From GCA-002282575 sp964646525 (GTDB lineage: Bacteria; Pseudomonadota; Gammaproteobacteria; Thiomicrospirales; Thiomicrospiraceae), in contig CAZYER010000012.1 in assembly GCA_964646525.1 (NCBI GenBank), forward strand, positions 1 through 39,915: 39,915 bases of DNA, written 5' to 3'. The notes below the pieces were generated by a model that worked only from the letters and a program-made list of their open reading frames with translations, searched no databases and had not been told where the DNA came from. Below are positions 23,831 to 31,032 of this stretch, in pieces. The first letter of the stretch is position 1. Every line of letters starts with the position of its first letter. The translations under genes and the position numbers were made by a program.

Positions 23831-24073
23831 TTAGTTGGTTAATTTAATTGCGGCAAATACTAGGACAGCAATCGCAAAGGTTTGTAACAAAATGGCACGA
23901 TAAATGTCGGCGGTTTGTTTTTCAAGGCGCGCTTCTAAATAATCTTTGGTAACGAGTTCTTCACTGGTCGCTTCTTTAAAAGCGGTTGCAACAGCTTCGG
24001 CTTGTGATTGTTCAAAACCTGATTCGCGTAGCTTTTGCGTGAATTTTAAGGTGTCGAAAGCGACAGATGACAT
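23831..24073 (-). CDS. DUF1640/CCDC90-like coiled-coil membrane protein
   Basis: 80-residue protein: a helical N-terminal part (FDTLKFTQKLRESGFEQSQAEAVATAF), a charged coiled-coil stretch (about 35-52, LVTKDYLEARLEKQ) and one C-terminal membrane helix (about 60-78) with almost no tail. This is the layout of the DUF1640 (CCDC90) family, whose eukaryotic members include the mitochondrial MCUR1. Bacterial members have no settled function. It has a good GGGAG ribosome site and leads the DUF1640-phosphatase-msbA-acyltransferase operon. Family assignment is by motif memory and would need a profile search. Confidence 0.8.
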   Translation of the reverse strand: MSSVAFDTLKFTQKLRESGFEQSQAEAVATAFKEATSEELVTKDYLEARLEKQTADIYRAILLQTFAIAVLVFAAIKLTN

Positions 24074-24096
24074 GGCAATACTCCCATTTATACTTT

Positions 24097-24107
24097 GCTA
24101 TGATAGC
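24097..24107. promoter_or_regulatory. Dyad in the 70-base divergent spacer
   Basis: GCTAT-G-ATAGC is a perfect dyad midway between the divergent DUF1640-like and gamma carbonic anhydrase genes. A -10-like TATGAT overlaps it on the plus strand (24099-24104). It may be an operator for one or both genes. The plus-strand gene has AAGGA as ribosome site. Confidence 0.3.
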
Positions 24108-24143
24108 ATATATGCCAATAATACTGATGATTAAGGAACGACT

Positions 24144-24680
24144 ATGACCATTCGAAGCTATCAGGGTGTTACGCCCGTTGTGCCTGCCAGCGCTTATGTC
24201 GATGAACAAGCTGTGGTGATTGGTCGTGTAACCCTAGGTGAGCAAACCAATATTTGGCCCTGTGCTGTTGTGCGCGGTGATGTGAATGACATTCGCATTG
24301 GTGATCGAACCAATATTCAAGATGGTGCTGTGCTGCACGTGGCGCACGAAGGAGAGCATGGTAAGGGTTATGCCTTGGTGATTGGTCAGGATGTTACTGT
24401 CGGTCATAATGCCACGGTACACGCTTGTACCATTGAAGATGAAGTGCTGATTGGCATGAATGCGACCATTTTGGATGGTGCCTTGGTGCCTAAACATTGC
24501 ATTGTCGGTGCTAATGCCCTGGTGCCGCCAGGTAAACAGTTACAAAGTGGCTGGATGTATATGGGTATTCCTGCCAAGCCAGTACGTGAACTGACTGAAC
24601 AGGAAATCGCCTTTTTTAAGTATTCAGCACAACATTATGTCAAGTTAATGCAGGCTTACCAGCAAGATCAGGCGAGTTAA
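24144..24680 (+). CDS. Gamma carbonic anhydrase family protein (YrdA-like)
   Basis: 178-residue left-handed beta-helix protein that forms trimers with metal sites between subunits. The hexapeptide-like repeats run through about 20-140 (VIGRVTLGEQ, IGDRTNIQDG, IGMNATILDG, VGANALVPPG). The three zinc-ligand histidines of the family are at H65 (VLHV), H88 (VGHN) and H93 (VHAC), and the RGDVNDI segment around R44-D46 is kept. Many YrdA-type members lack proven carbonic anhydrase activity, so I give the family rather than the reaction. It is a single-gene unit, divergent from the DUF1640-like gene and convergent with rlmM. Confidence 0.93.
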   Translation: MTIRSYQGVTPVVPASAYVDEQAVVIGRVTLGEQTNIWPCAVVRGDVNDIRIGDRTNIQDGAVLHVAHEGEHGKGYALVIGQDVTVGHNATVHACTIEDEVLIGMNATILDGALVPKHCIVGANALVPPGKQLQSGWMYMGIPAKPVRELTEQEIAFFKYSAQHYVKLMQAYQQDQAS

Positions 24681-24750
24681 AACGCTGCCCACTCTTGGTT
24701 GTAATTAAGAGTTAATGCGCTTTAGCTCACATCAGGGTAGATTGTTTTAA

Positions 24751-24778
24751 GTCATTCCTAATAAACTTTAGGAATGAC
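24751..24778. terminator. Perfect inverted repeat spanning the rlmM stop codon
   Basis: GTCATTCCTA (24751-24760) and TAGGAATGAC (24769-24778) form a perfect 10-bp stem with an 8-base loop. The rlmM stop codon (24758-24760) lies in the stem. Neither strand has a strong T-run after it. It may protect the 3' end or act as a bidirectional, weak terminator for the convergent genes. A smaller dyad ATTAA-GAG-TTAAT lies nearby at about 24703-24715. Confidence 0.4.
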
Positions 24779-25819
24779 CACAACGGTAATTTCTTCACGG
24801 TCATGGTAGAGTTGTTGCGCACGAATGTGGTGAGTTTCGCGCAGATCATTTAAGCAAGCGAGACATTCCTGCACCATGAGATAACGTTTTTTCATTGGTA
24901 GTTTTAAATTAAATAGCGCAGCTTGTGCCCAGCCCTCTTTCAGCCATCTTGCCATGAGTGGTGCAACCCGTTGGGGTTGTTCGACCATATCGCAACAAAT
25001 CCAATGATTGGTATGGCGTGGGTGCCAGTTAAAGCCGTCAGTGCGAATGTGTTCGACTTGTCCTGTTTGTATGACCGCATCGGACATATTGGCATTGTCG
25101 ATGGCAACGACCACCAACCCTTGCTGCACCAGCCACCAAGTCCAGCCTCCGGGAGCAGCACCTAAATCAACAGCACTCATGCCTGAGCGTAACCAATAGG
25201 CACGCTCATCGGGCGTTATGAGACTAATAGCCGCTTCTTCCAATTTTAAAATAGCGCGACTGGGGGCATCTTTAGGTAGTTTTAGATGCATAATGCCACC
25301 CGCATAAGGACTGGCTTCACCGCGCGATGCTAGCCCGACGAGTATGTGGTCACCATCTAAAATAAGCAGATGTAAAGCGGGTAGGCGTTTGTCGCCTTCA
25401 TGGTACTGATTCAGTTTTTTCAGTGCTTGGCGGGCGGCGTTGGTTAGGCTGCGCGCTAGTCCGCTAAGTGCTTTACCGTCGTTGGTGTCTGGTGTTTCGG
25501 CAATAATGTTGCTAACGGCTTGTGTGCCAAGTAACTCAAAAATAGGACTTAATCGATCATCGGGAGATAATCTCGTGCATTCACCTAACAGCGGTACAAT
25601 TTGACGGGCAAAAATCCAGTGATGTAAACAGAGACCATTCGGCAGGCGTTTGTACGCTTCGAAGGAACGAAAAACAGCATAACCCGTATTTGGCTTGGTT
25701 TGCACATAACCTGGCAAGTCGTTGCTGGCGCTGAGTTCGTTGCATTCGCTGGCAACTTCGGCTTCAAAGCCGTTGCGTGTCAGCAAATAAAAACCCATAA
25801 ATTGATTTGGCGTATTCAT
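24758..25819 (-). CDS. rlmM: 23S rRNA C2498 2'-O-ribose methyltransferase RlmM
   Basis: SAM-dependent methyltransferase that modifies C2498 in the peptidyl transferase region of 23S rRNA. It has an N-terminal THUMP-like domain (FYLLTRNGFEAEVASE) and a Rossmann methyltransferase domain with SAM loop AVDLGAAPGGWTWWL. The DxK segments and the late Lys (ALFNLKLPMKKR) belong to the K-D-K-E catalytic set of FtsJ-like enzymes. I start at 25819 (353 residues; E. coli 366). The longer frame to 25870 gives an N-terminus unlike the family, and Met 25798 is also possible. None has a strong ribosome site. It appears to be transcribed alone. Confidence 0.92.
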   Translation of the reverse strand: MNTPNQFMGFYLLTRNGFEAEVASECNELSASNDLPGYVQTKPNTGYAVFRSFEAYKRLPNGLCLHHWIFARQIVPLLGECTRLSPDDRLSPIFELLGTQAVSNIIAETPDTNDGKALSGLARSLTNAARQALKKLNQYHEGDKRLPALHLLILDGDHILVGLASRGEASPYAGGIMHLKLPKDAPSRAILKLEEAAISLITPDERAYWLRSGMSAVDLGAAPGGWTWWLVQQGLVVVAIDNANMSDAVIQTGQVEHIRTDGFNWHPRHTNHWICCDMVEQPQRVAPLMARWLKEGWAQAALFNLKLPMKKRYLMVQECLACLNDLRETHHIRAQQLYHDREEITVVVIPKVY

Positions 25820-25939
25820 GCCTGCATTATCGCACAACTCAAGAAAGTATATGCATTTATTAATACGCAAAAATGATATTAATCATCTTTTCTTCGATAA
25901 GAGCGTTTAAAATTAAAATTGGCGATAGGAATCAATTGG

Positions 25940-26950
25940 TTATATTAGACGTTTTGTTAGTTTTGGGCTGGCAATGGATGTACCGTGATTGTCAATTAAA
26001 TAGCTGTATTCCACGCCAAGATTATGGGCGATGCTCTGCCAGTGATCAGCACCCGCAATCAGTTGTGCTAAAGCACCGACTTCAGCAATCAGTGCATCAC
26101 TATGAATAGCCGTGCTGTGTAATAAGTGGGTGATGGGTTGTCCGCTGTGGGGGTGAATAATATGGCTGACTTTCTTACCCTGATCGGTGTAAAAGCGTTC
26201 GTAGGTTCCTGAAGAGCAGGCCGCTTCACCCGAATGTAAATTCAGGCTGGCTTTGGCTTGATTCGGATTGAGTGGGTCTTTGATGCCAATGCGCCAAGGG
26301 CCATCTGGCTTTTCGCCCAGTACCTGTAGGTCACCACCAATCATCATAGTGGCCTGACGAATGCCTTCTTTTGTCAGTGTTTGTGTCGCGGCATCCAAGG
26401 CATAGGCTTTACCGCTGGCACCGAAATCTAAGGCTACTTTGTCATTGCTGGAGCTGAGTCGATTACCTTGCCAGTGCAGGTCTAAAATACTGGCTTTATA
26501 AGCCAGTACTTCGGCTAGTGATTCAGCACTGGGCGCACGGTTGAGTTCGTAACTGTTTTGTTGAAAACCCCAGAGTTTAATGAGTTTACCAATACCAGGA
26601 TCAAATAAGCCATTGGTCTGCTGACACAGTTGTTGGTTACGTTGAATAAACTGCGCTACTTCTTCGCTAACTTCAATTGAATCACCTTGGCTGATTGCTT
26701 GATTGATTTTGCTCACCAAGCCACCTTTTTCCCAAGCGTGCCATTCATGATGAATTTGTTGAAAACGCGCATTAACGGCAGCGAATGCACGACTAGCCTG
26801 TTCGGGTTGGTGCGCATAAACAGTGAGTTTCACCAGTGTGCCGAACACAGCAATGGTTTCTTGAAAGGCTTGCGGTGGGCGAGAGCAGGCGAGCAATGGA
26901 CTGAGGGTAGATGCTAGCGCAAGGCAAAATAAGGTGCGACGGTTAATCAT
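25940..26950 (-). CDS. apbE: ApbE-family FAD:protein FMN transferase, lipoprotein
   Basis: Enzyme that attaches FMN from FAD to a Thr/Ser of membrane or periplasmic flavoproteins such as NqrC and RnfG. From the Met at 26950 it has 336 residues. It begins with a lipoprotein signal peptide and lipobox LLAC (C22), so it should be anchored facing the periplasm. Family motifs are FGTLVKLTVY, DFGASGKAYALD, MIGGDLQVLGEKP, SHIIHPHSGQP and the late SDALIAEVGALAQL in place of the more common ADALATAL. It overlaps gshB by eight bases and is the last gene of the gshA-mrp-gshB unit. No Nqr, Rnf or other obvious FMN acceptor is in the window, so its target is unknown. Confidence 0.93.
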   Translation of the reverse strand: MINRRTLFCLALASTLSPLLACSRPPQAFQETIAVFGTLVKLTVYAHQPEQASRAFAAVNARFQQIHHEWHAWEKGGLVSKINQAISQGDSIEVSEEVAQFIQRNQQLCQQTNGLFDPGIGKLIKLWGFQQNSYELNRAPSAESLAEVLAYKASILDLHWQGNRLSSSNDKVALDFGASGKAYALDAATQTLTKEGIRQATMMIGGDLQVLGEKPDGPWRIGIKDPLNPNQAKASLNLHSGEAACSSGTYERFYTDQGKKVSHIIHPHSGQPITHLLHSTAIHSDALIAEVGALAQLIAGADHWQSIAHNLGVEYSYLIDNHGTSIASPKLTKRLI

Positions 26951-27893
26951 CTGAGGAGCAGGCTTTTTCCAGTGTTGCCAATAGTTGATCGGCAATACAC
27001 ATGCCCGTTGCGGCATCAATTTCACGCACACAGGTAGGGCTGGTGACATTAATTTCAGTGATGTAATCGCCAATCACGTCTAGCCCAACAAAACACAGTC
27101 CCATGGCTTTAAGTCGAGGTCCGACCTGTGCTGCCAACCAATAATCGCGTTCGGAAAGTGGCTGTACCACACCACGACCACCCGCTGCTAGGTTGGCACG
27201 GGTTTCGCCATCGGCTGCCAGTCGTGCTAAACAATAGGGCACGGGCTCGCCATCGATCAGTAAAATGCGTTTATCACCTTGGACAATTTCGGGCAGATAA
27301 CGTTGCGCCATAATCAGGTGCTGACCATGTTGCGTCAGCGTTTCGATAATCACACCGACATTCGGGTCCTGCGCTTGTAGTCGAAAAATGCCTGCGCCAC
27401 CCATCGCGTGCAAAGGTTTAAGAATAATGTCACCATGATGTTGCCAAAATGCGCGAATGTCACTGGCATTGGCGCTCACCAGTGTTGGTGCAATGCAGTG
27501 CGGGAATTGTAGGATAAAGAGCTTTTCATTCACATCGCGTAGGGCTTGTGGTGCATTGGCGACCACTACACCTTGAGCTTGCGCATGGTCGAGCAGATGG
27601 GTGGCATATAAATAATCGCTATCGAAAGGTGGGTCTTTACGCATCAAAATAATGGCAAAGTTGGTTAAAGCGAGTGTTACTGCTTCACCTAGCTGAAAAT
27701 AATCAGTTGCCTGGTCAAATACACTTATCGGAAAGACAGTTGCGCTGGCTTCACCATCCTTAAATCTCAAGTCTTGAAGCCTAGCATAATAAAGCTCATG
27801 ATCGCGTGCTTGTGCGGCTAGCATCATGGCAAAACTGGTATCCTTGTAGGGTTTAATGCCTTCGATAGGATCCATAATAACGAGGGTTTTCAT
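26943..27893 (-). CDS. gshB: Glutathione synthetase
   Basis: ATP-grasp ligase joining gamma-glutamylcysteine and glycine, the second step of glutathione synthesis. Length is 316 residues, as in E. coli GshB. Visible family blocks are MDPIEGIKPYKDTSFAMM at the start, RKDPPFDSDYLYATHLLD, ILKPLHAMGGAGIF (ATP-grasp), AQRYLPEIVQGDKRILLIDGEP, AAGGRGVVQPLSERD, and the metal-binding end GDYITEINVTSPTCVREID. Its ATG overlaps the mrpG stop codon by four bases, so it is translationally coupled to an antiporter subunit rather than to gshA. It overlaps apbE downstream. Confidence 0.97.
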   Translation of the reverse strand: MKTLVIMDPIEGIKPYKDTSFAMMLAAQARDHELYYARLQDLRFKDGEASATVFPISVFDQATDYFQLGEAVTLALTNFAIILMRKDPPFDSDYLYATHLLDHAQAQGVVVANAPQALRDVNEKLFILQFPHCIAPTLVSANASDIRAFWQHHGDIILKPLHAMGGAGIFRLQAQDPNVGVIIETLTQHGQHLIMAQRYLPEIVQGDKRILLIDGEPVPYCLARLAADGETRANLAAGGRGVVQPLSERDYWLAAQVGPRLKAMGLCFVGLDVIGDYITEINVTSPTCVREIDAATGMCIADQLLATLEKACSSDD

Positions 27894-28234
27894 AGAGATG
27901 ACTCGCTACTGTGTGTTTGCTTTTGTATTTGCTGAGTGCGTTCTATTTGTTTTGCTTGAATATGCAAGGCGGCCTTGGCCATTAAATGAGCACTCACTGG
28001 GGCGGTAATGAATAAAAACAGCGTAATGAGTAATTCATGCAAGCTAAGACCTTCATCTTGAAGACTAAAATAAATTGCAGAAGCGATCAAAATCGCGCCC
28101 ACTCCCAAGGTAGTGGCTTTGGTTGGTGCGTGTAAGCGCATATAAAAATCGGGTAGTTTCACCAAACCAATCGAGCCAACGAGGGTGAAACCAGCGCCAA
28201 TAACAATGAGTAAAGAGATAATTATTTCCGTCAT
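27890..28234 (-). CDS. mnhG: Mrp/Pha cation/proton antiporter subunit G
   Basis: 114-residue small subunit of the multi-protein Mrp (Mnh/Pha) antiporter, which exchanges Na+ or K+ for protons. It has three membrane helices and the family motif KLPDFYMRLHAPTKATTLGVG. The C-terminal tail is hydrophilic, rich in Gln, Lys and Ser. It lies four bases after subunit F and overlaps gshB. Subunit G is always part of the full complex and probably has no activity by itself. Confidence 0.94.
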   Translation of the reverse strand: MTEIIISLLIVIGAGFTLVGSIGLVKLPDFYMRLHAPTKATTLGVGAILIASAIYFSLQDEGLSLHELLITLFLFITAPVSAHLMAKAALHIQAKQIERTQQIQKQTHSSESSL

Positions 28235-28238
28235 GCCG

Positions 28239-28508
28239 TTACTCCATCACATCGCCACGTAGTAAATATTTGCTTAAGGCAACAGTGCCGACAAAACCGA
28301 GCACGGCAATGAGCAAAGCGGCTTCAAAATATAATGCCGAACTCAAGTGAATACCCAATAATATGAGAATGGCAATGGTGTTAATGTAAAGGGTATCGAG
28401 CGCCAAAATACGGTCTGGAGTTGATGGACCTTTGACGAGTCGGATCAAGCTGAGTAACAGTGCCAGACTGACCAAGCCCAAGGCAATAAAAAGAGCGCTA
28501 CTTAGCAT
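28239..28508 (-). CDS. mnhF: Mrp/Pha cation/proton antiporter subunit F
   Basis: 89-residue hydrophobic protein with three membrane helices. LIRLVKGPSTPDRILALDTL is the MrpF signature, with the conserved Asp of PDRILALD. It overlaps subunit E by seven bases and is followed by subunit G. It belongs to the membrane complex described under the other mnh genes. Confidence 0.94.
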   Translation of the reverse strand: MLSSALFIALGLVSLALLLSLIRLVKGPSTPDRILALDTLYINTIAILILLGIHLSSALYFEAALLIAVLGFVGTVALSKYLLRGDVME

Positions 28509-28996
28509 GAGCGAAATACCTCCATTAAAGGTTGTTCGTAGCGACGTTTCATTTCGGTAATAGCACTAGCACTATCTTCAACATGTAAGGCATGAACCAA
28601 CAGACTACGCTGATCGGCTGATAAGTCGCAAGAAACCGTTCCCGGAGTTAAGGAAATGGTATTGGCCAATAAACTGATACCTAAAGGAGACTGAATATCC
28701 AGTGGAATGCTTAGCCACGCTGGTTGTAGCTTGTCGTTAGATCCCAACACCCAACGTGCCACGGTGATGTTGGCAACCAAAATATCCCACATAACAATGC
28801 CCATAAATCGTAATAATGTCAGTGGTTGATGAATGCAGATGCGCTCTGGCCAAAAGCGTTGGCTGAACCAGGGAATGAGAATGGCTAGGATTAATCCCAG
28901 CACAACATGACCCATTGCCAAGGTGTTATTGAGTAATAGCCACATCGCCCAGAGTGTTAGGCTGAGTATCGGATGGGGGATGAGTTGTTTCATCAC
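28502..28996 (-). CDS. mnhE: Mrp/Pha cation/proton antiporter subunit E
   Basis: 164-residue membrane subunit. Two or three N-terminal helices (WAMWLLLNNTLAMGHVVLGLILAILIPW) are followed by a hydrophilic domain carrying the family's LANTISLTPGTVSCDLSADQRSLLVHAL motif. It overlaps subunit D by four bases (ATGA) and subunit F by seven, as expected where subunit ratios are set by coupled translation. Confidence 0.95.
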   Translation of the reverse strand: MMKQLIPHPILSLTLWAMWLLLNNTLAMGHVVLGLILAILIPWFSQRFWPERICIHQPLTLLRFMGIVMWDILVANITVARWVLGSNDKLQPAWLSIPLDIQSPLGISLLANTISLTPGTVSCDLSADQRSLLVHALHVEDSASAITEMKRRYEQPLMEVFRSC

Positions 28997-30522
28997 GGGC
29001 TTACCTCACGAGTTATCGCTGGTGTGGATAGCACAGCGTTCAAATAGCTGGCATGATCTTGTTGTTGCAGGGCGATGCCTTCTGTCCAGCTGTGCATTGG
29101 ATTGGCAAATAGTACCATTAAGGCGGCTACCGATAACAAGGCTAATACGGAACTCAACGCCAGTCGATTAGCTGGTGGTGTAACCGACTCAGTGGTTGGT
29201 TGCGTGCGATAGAACAGCAAAGAACCTGCTCTCGCCATGGCGATAATCAGTAATAGACTAGATACTAACACCACAGCAAAGATGGCAAACACCCAAGGAT
29301 GTGTCAAGGCACTATTGAGTAATGCTAGTTTACCAAAGAATCCCGACAGTGGTGGCATACCAGTTATGGCAATAGCAGCAAACATAAATACCGCACCGAC
29401 AAAAATAGCTTGCGGCACAGCGGGCGCTGAGACGAACTTGTCAGCAAAATCACCCCTGCCGCGACTGATGGTATCGGCTAATAAAAATAGCGCAGCGGCA
29501 ATCAGTGTTGAATGGACTAAATAGAAAAGCGTTGCGGCTAAAGAGCCATCGCGATTCAAACCAATACCAATGAGCAGCGTTGCTACCGATGCCAACACCA
29601 AATAAGCGACTTGTTCACGCAAGCCTTTAGCCGCAATAACCGCTAAAGCAGCTAAAATGAGGGTGATTAAGCCACTGACTAACACCCAGTCGATGTGCAG
29701 GTGAGCAAGTGGACCAGCAGCTTCACCGAATAGCGTACCGTGCACACGAATAATGGCATAAAGCCCTACTTTGGTCATAATGGCAAATAGTGCTGCAACC
29801 GGCGCAGAGGTTTGTGAATAAGCAGCAGGTAACCACAAATAGAGTGGGAACATGGCTGCTTTGAGTCCAAACACAATCAGCAGTAATAGCCCTGCGCTGG
29901 CAATGAGTCCATGACGTTCTTCGGGTGCTTGGGCGATTTTATCCGCCATATCGGCCAAATTGAGCGTACCTAGTGCACCGTAAAGTGCACCAACGGCAAA
30001 TAAAAACAAGGTCGAACCAATCAGGTTAATCACGACATAATGTAAGCCTGCTTTGGTGCGTAAACGACCACCACCGTGAAGTAATAGACCGTAAGAGGCT
30101 AACAGCAATACTTCAAAAAAGACGAATAAGTTGAACACGTCGCCCGTCATAAAGGCGCCATTCAGGCCAAAGAGTTGCAGTTGGAAGAGCACATGAAAAT
30201 GTGCGCCCAATTCATCAATTTTATGAGCGATGGTATAAATCATGGCTGCTAGCGCGAGTAATGCAGTGAGTAATACCATTAATGCCGATAATTGGTCGAG
30301 CACAAAGACGATACCAAAGGGCGCCATCCAGTTGCCTGCCAAATACACTTGATGTTCACCACTAGCCGCCGTGCTGACTAGGTTTAGTGCGATGATGACT
30401 AAGGCGAGAATAAAGCCCAAGCTAAACAGGCGTTGTAGCGTTAAGGATTGTTGACGCAGTAGCAATAAACTGAAACCTGCTATCAGTGGCAGTAATACGG
30501 GCGTAATGGTGAGTGACATCAT
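28993..30522 (-). CDS. mnhD: Mrp/Pha cation/proton antiporter subunit D
   Basis: 509-residue proton-translocating subunit, homologous to the antiporter-like subunits NuoM/NuoN of complex I. It has about 14 membrane helices. Conserved elements include the acidic helix NLFVFFEVLLLASYGLLL with its Glu, the Lys-bearing VFGLKAAMFPLYLWLP, AYSQTSAPVAALFAIMTKVGLY with its Lys, and GMPPLSGFFGKLALL. These are the charged residues of the proton path in the family. It overlaps subunit C and subunit E by four bases each. Confidence 0.96.
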   Translation of the reverse strand: MMSLTITPVLLPLIAGFSLLLLRQQSLTLQRLFSLGFILALVIIALNLVSTAASGEHQVYLAGNWMAPFGIVFVLDQLSALMVLLTALLALAAMIYTIAHKIDELGAHFHVLFQLQLFGLNGAFMTGDVFNLFVFFEVLLLASYGLLLHGGGRLRTKAGLHYVVINLIGSTLFLFAVGALYGALGTLNLADMADKIAQAPEERHGLIASAGLLLLIVFGLKAAMFPLYLWLPAAYSQTSAPVAALFAIMTKVGLYAIIRVHGTLFGEAAGPLAHLHIDWVLVSGLITLILAALAVIAAKGLREQVAYLVLASVATLLIGIGLNRDGSLAATLFYLVHSTLIAAALFLLADTISRGRGDFADKFVSAPAVPQAIFVGAVFMFAAIAITGMPPLSGFFGKLALLNSALTHPWVFAIFAVVLVSSLLLIIAMARAGSLLFYRTQPTTESVTPPANRLALSSVLALLSVAALMVLFANPMHSWTEGIALQQQDHASYLNAVLSTPAITREVSP

Positions 30523-30872
30523 CGTGTTTTTTTCTCCTCGTCATCATCGCGGTGCAAGCCATCGACATGATCATTACCCATTTCCCCGCGTGCTTTCAGT
30601 GCCAGTACAATCAAAAAAGCGGTCATGCCAAAAGCAATGACAATGGCAGTTAATACTAATGCTTGTGGTAAGGGGTCGGCATAACCTAGCGCATTGTCAT
30701 CGATAATGGCGGGTTGTCCCACCACAAACCGTCCCATAGCAAACAGGAACAAATTGACGGCATAAGCCAATAGCGTCAACCCCAGTACCACGGGAAAAGT
30801 ACGCGCTCTAAGTGTTAAGTAAACACCGCTGGCAGTCATGACACCAATGCAAATTGCAACTAACCATTCCAT
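30519..30872 (-). CDS. mnhC: Mrp/Pha cation/proton antiporter subunit C
   Basis: NuoK-like subunit with three membrane helices, 117 residues from the chosen Met. The start at 30872 (MEWLVAICIGVM) has GGAG eight bases upstream and fits the family; the frame is open to 30986 but that extension is Pro/Tyr-rich and unlike any MrpC. The family block GLTLLAYAVNLFLFAMG and ADPLPQALVLTAIVIAFGMTAF is intact. The charged tail (DGLHRDDDEEKK) is cytoplasmic. A 160-base spacer with a strong hairpin separates it from the upstream A subunit gene, the only loose junction of the operon. Confidence 0.95.
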   Translation of the reverse strand: MEWLVAICIGVMTASGVYLTLRARTFPVVLGLTLLAYAVNLFLFAMGRFVVGQPAIIDDNALGYADPLPQALVLTAIVIAFGMTAFLIVLALKARGEMGNDHVDGLHRDDDEEKKTR

Positions 30873-30965
30873 TATTGTTTCTCCGCCAATATGTTGAGGA
30901 ATTTGAAAAAAATACAAAAGGGATGGGGGTGTGGGGGAAGGGCAGTACCATAAGGATCTGTAACA

Positions 30966-30992
30966 GAGTGGTTGAAGCCCTTCCAACCACTC
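30966..30992 (-). promoter_or_regulatory. Strong hairpin in the mnhA-mnhC spacer
   Basis: GAGTGGTTG (30966-30974) and CAACCACTC (30984-30992) are a perfect 9-bp inverted repeat, and the 9-base loop can add further pairs (GAAG/CTTC) with a bulge. On the minus (transcribed) strand no T-run follows, so it is not a classical terminator. It could be an mRNA-stability or processing element between the A and C cistrons. The rest of 30873-31032 shows only a G-rich run (30920-30940) of unknown meaning. Confidence 0.4.
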
Positions 30993-31032
30993 AAAAATGA
31001 AAATAGGAAGTCTGAATGATGAGCGTAGCGCA

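Noticed and set aside
26951..27073. 41-residue N-terminal extension of ApbE
   Set aside because: The start at 26950 gives a clear lipoprotein signal peptide. The extension only reads gshB in another frame.
30873..30986. 38-residue N-terminal extension of antiporter subunit C
   Set aside because: It is Pro/Tyr-rich and unlike MrpC. The internal Met at 30872 has a GGAG ribosome site and gives the family length.
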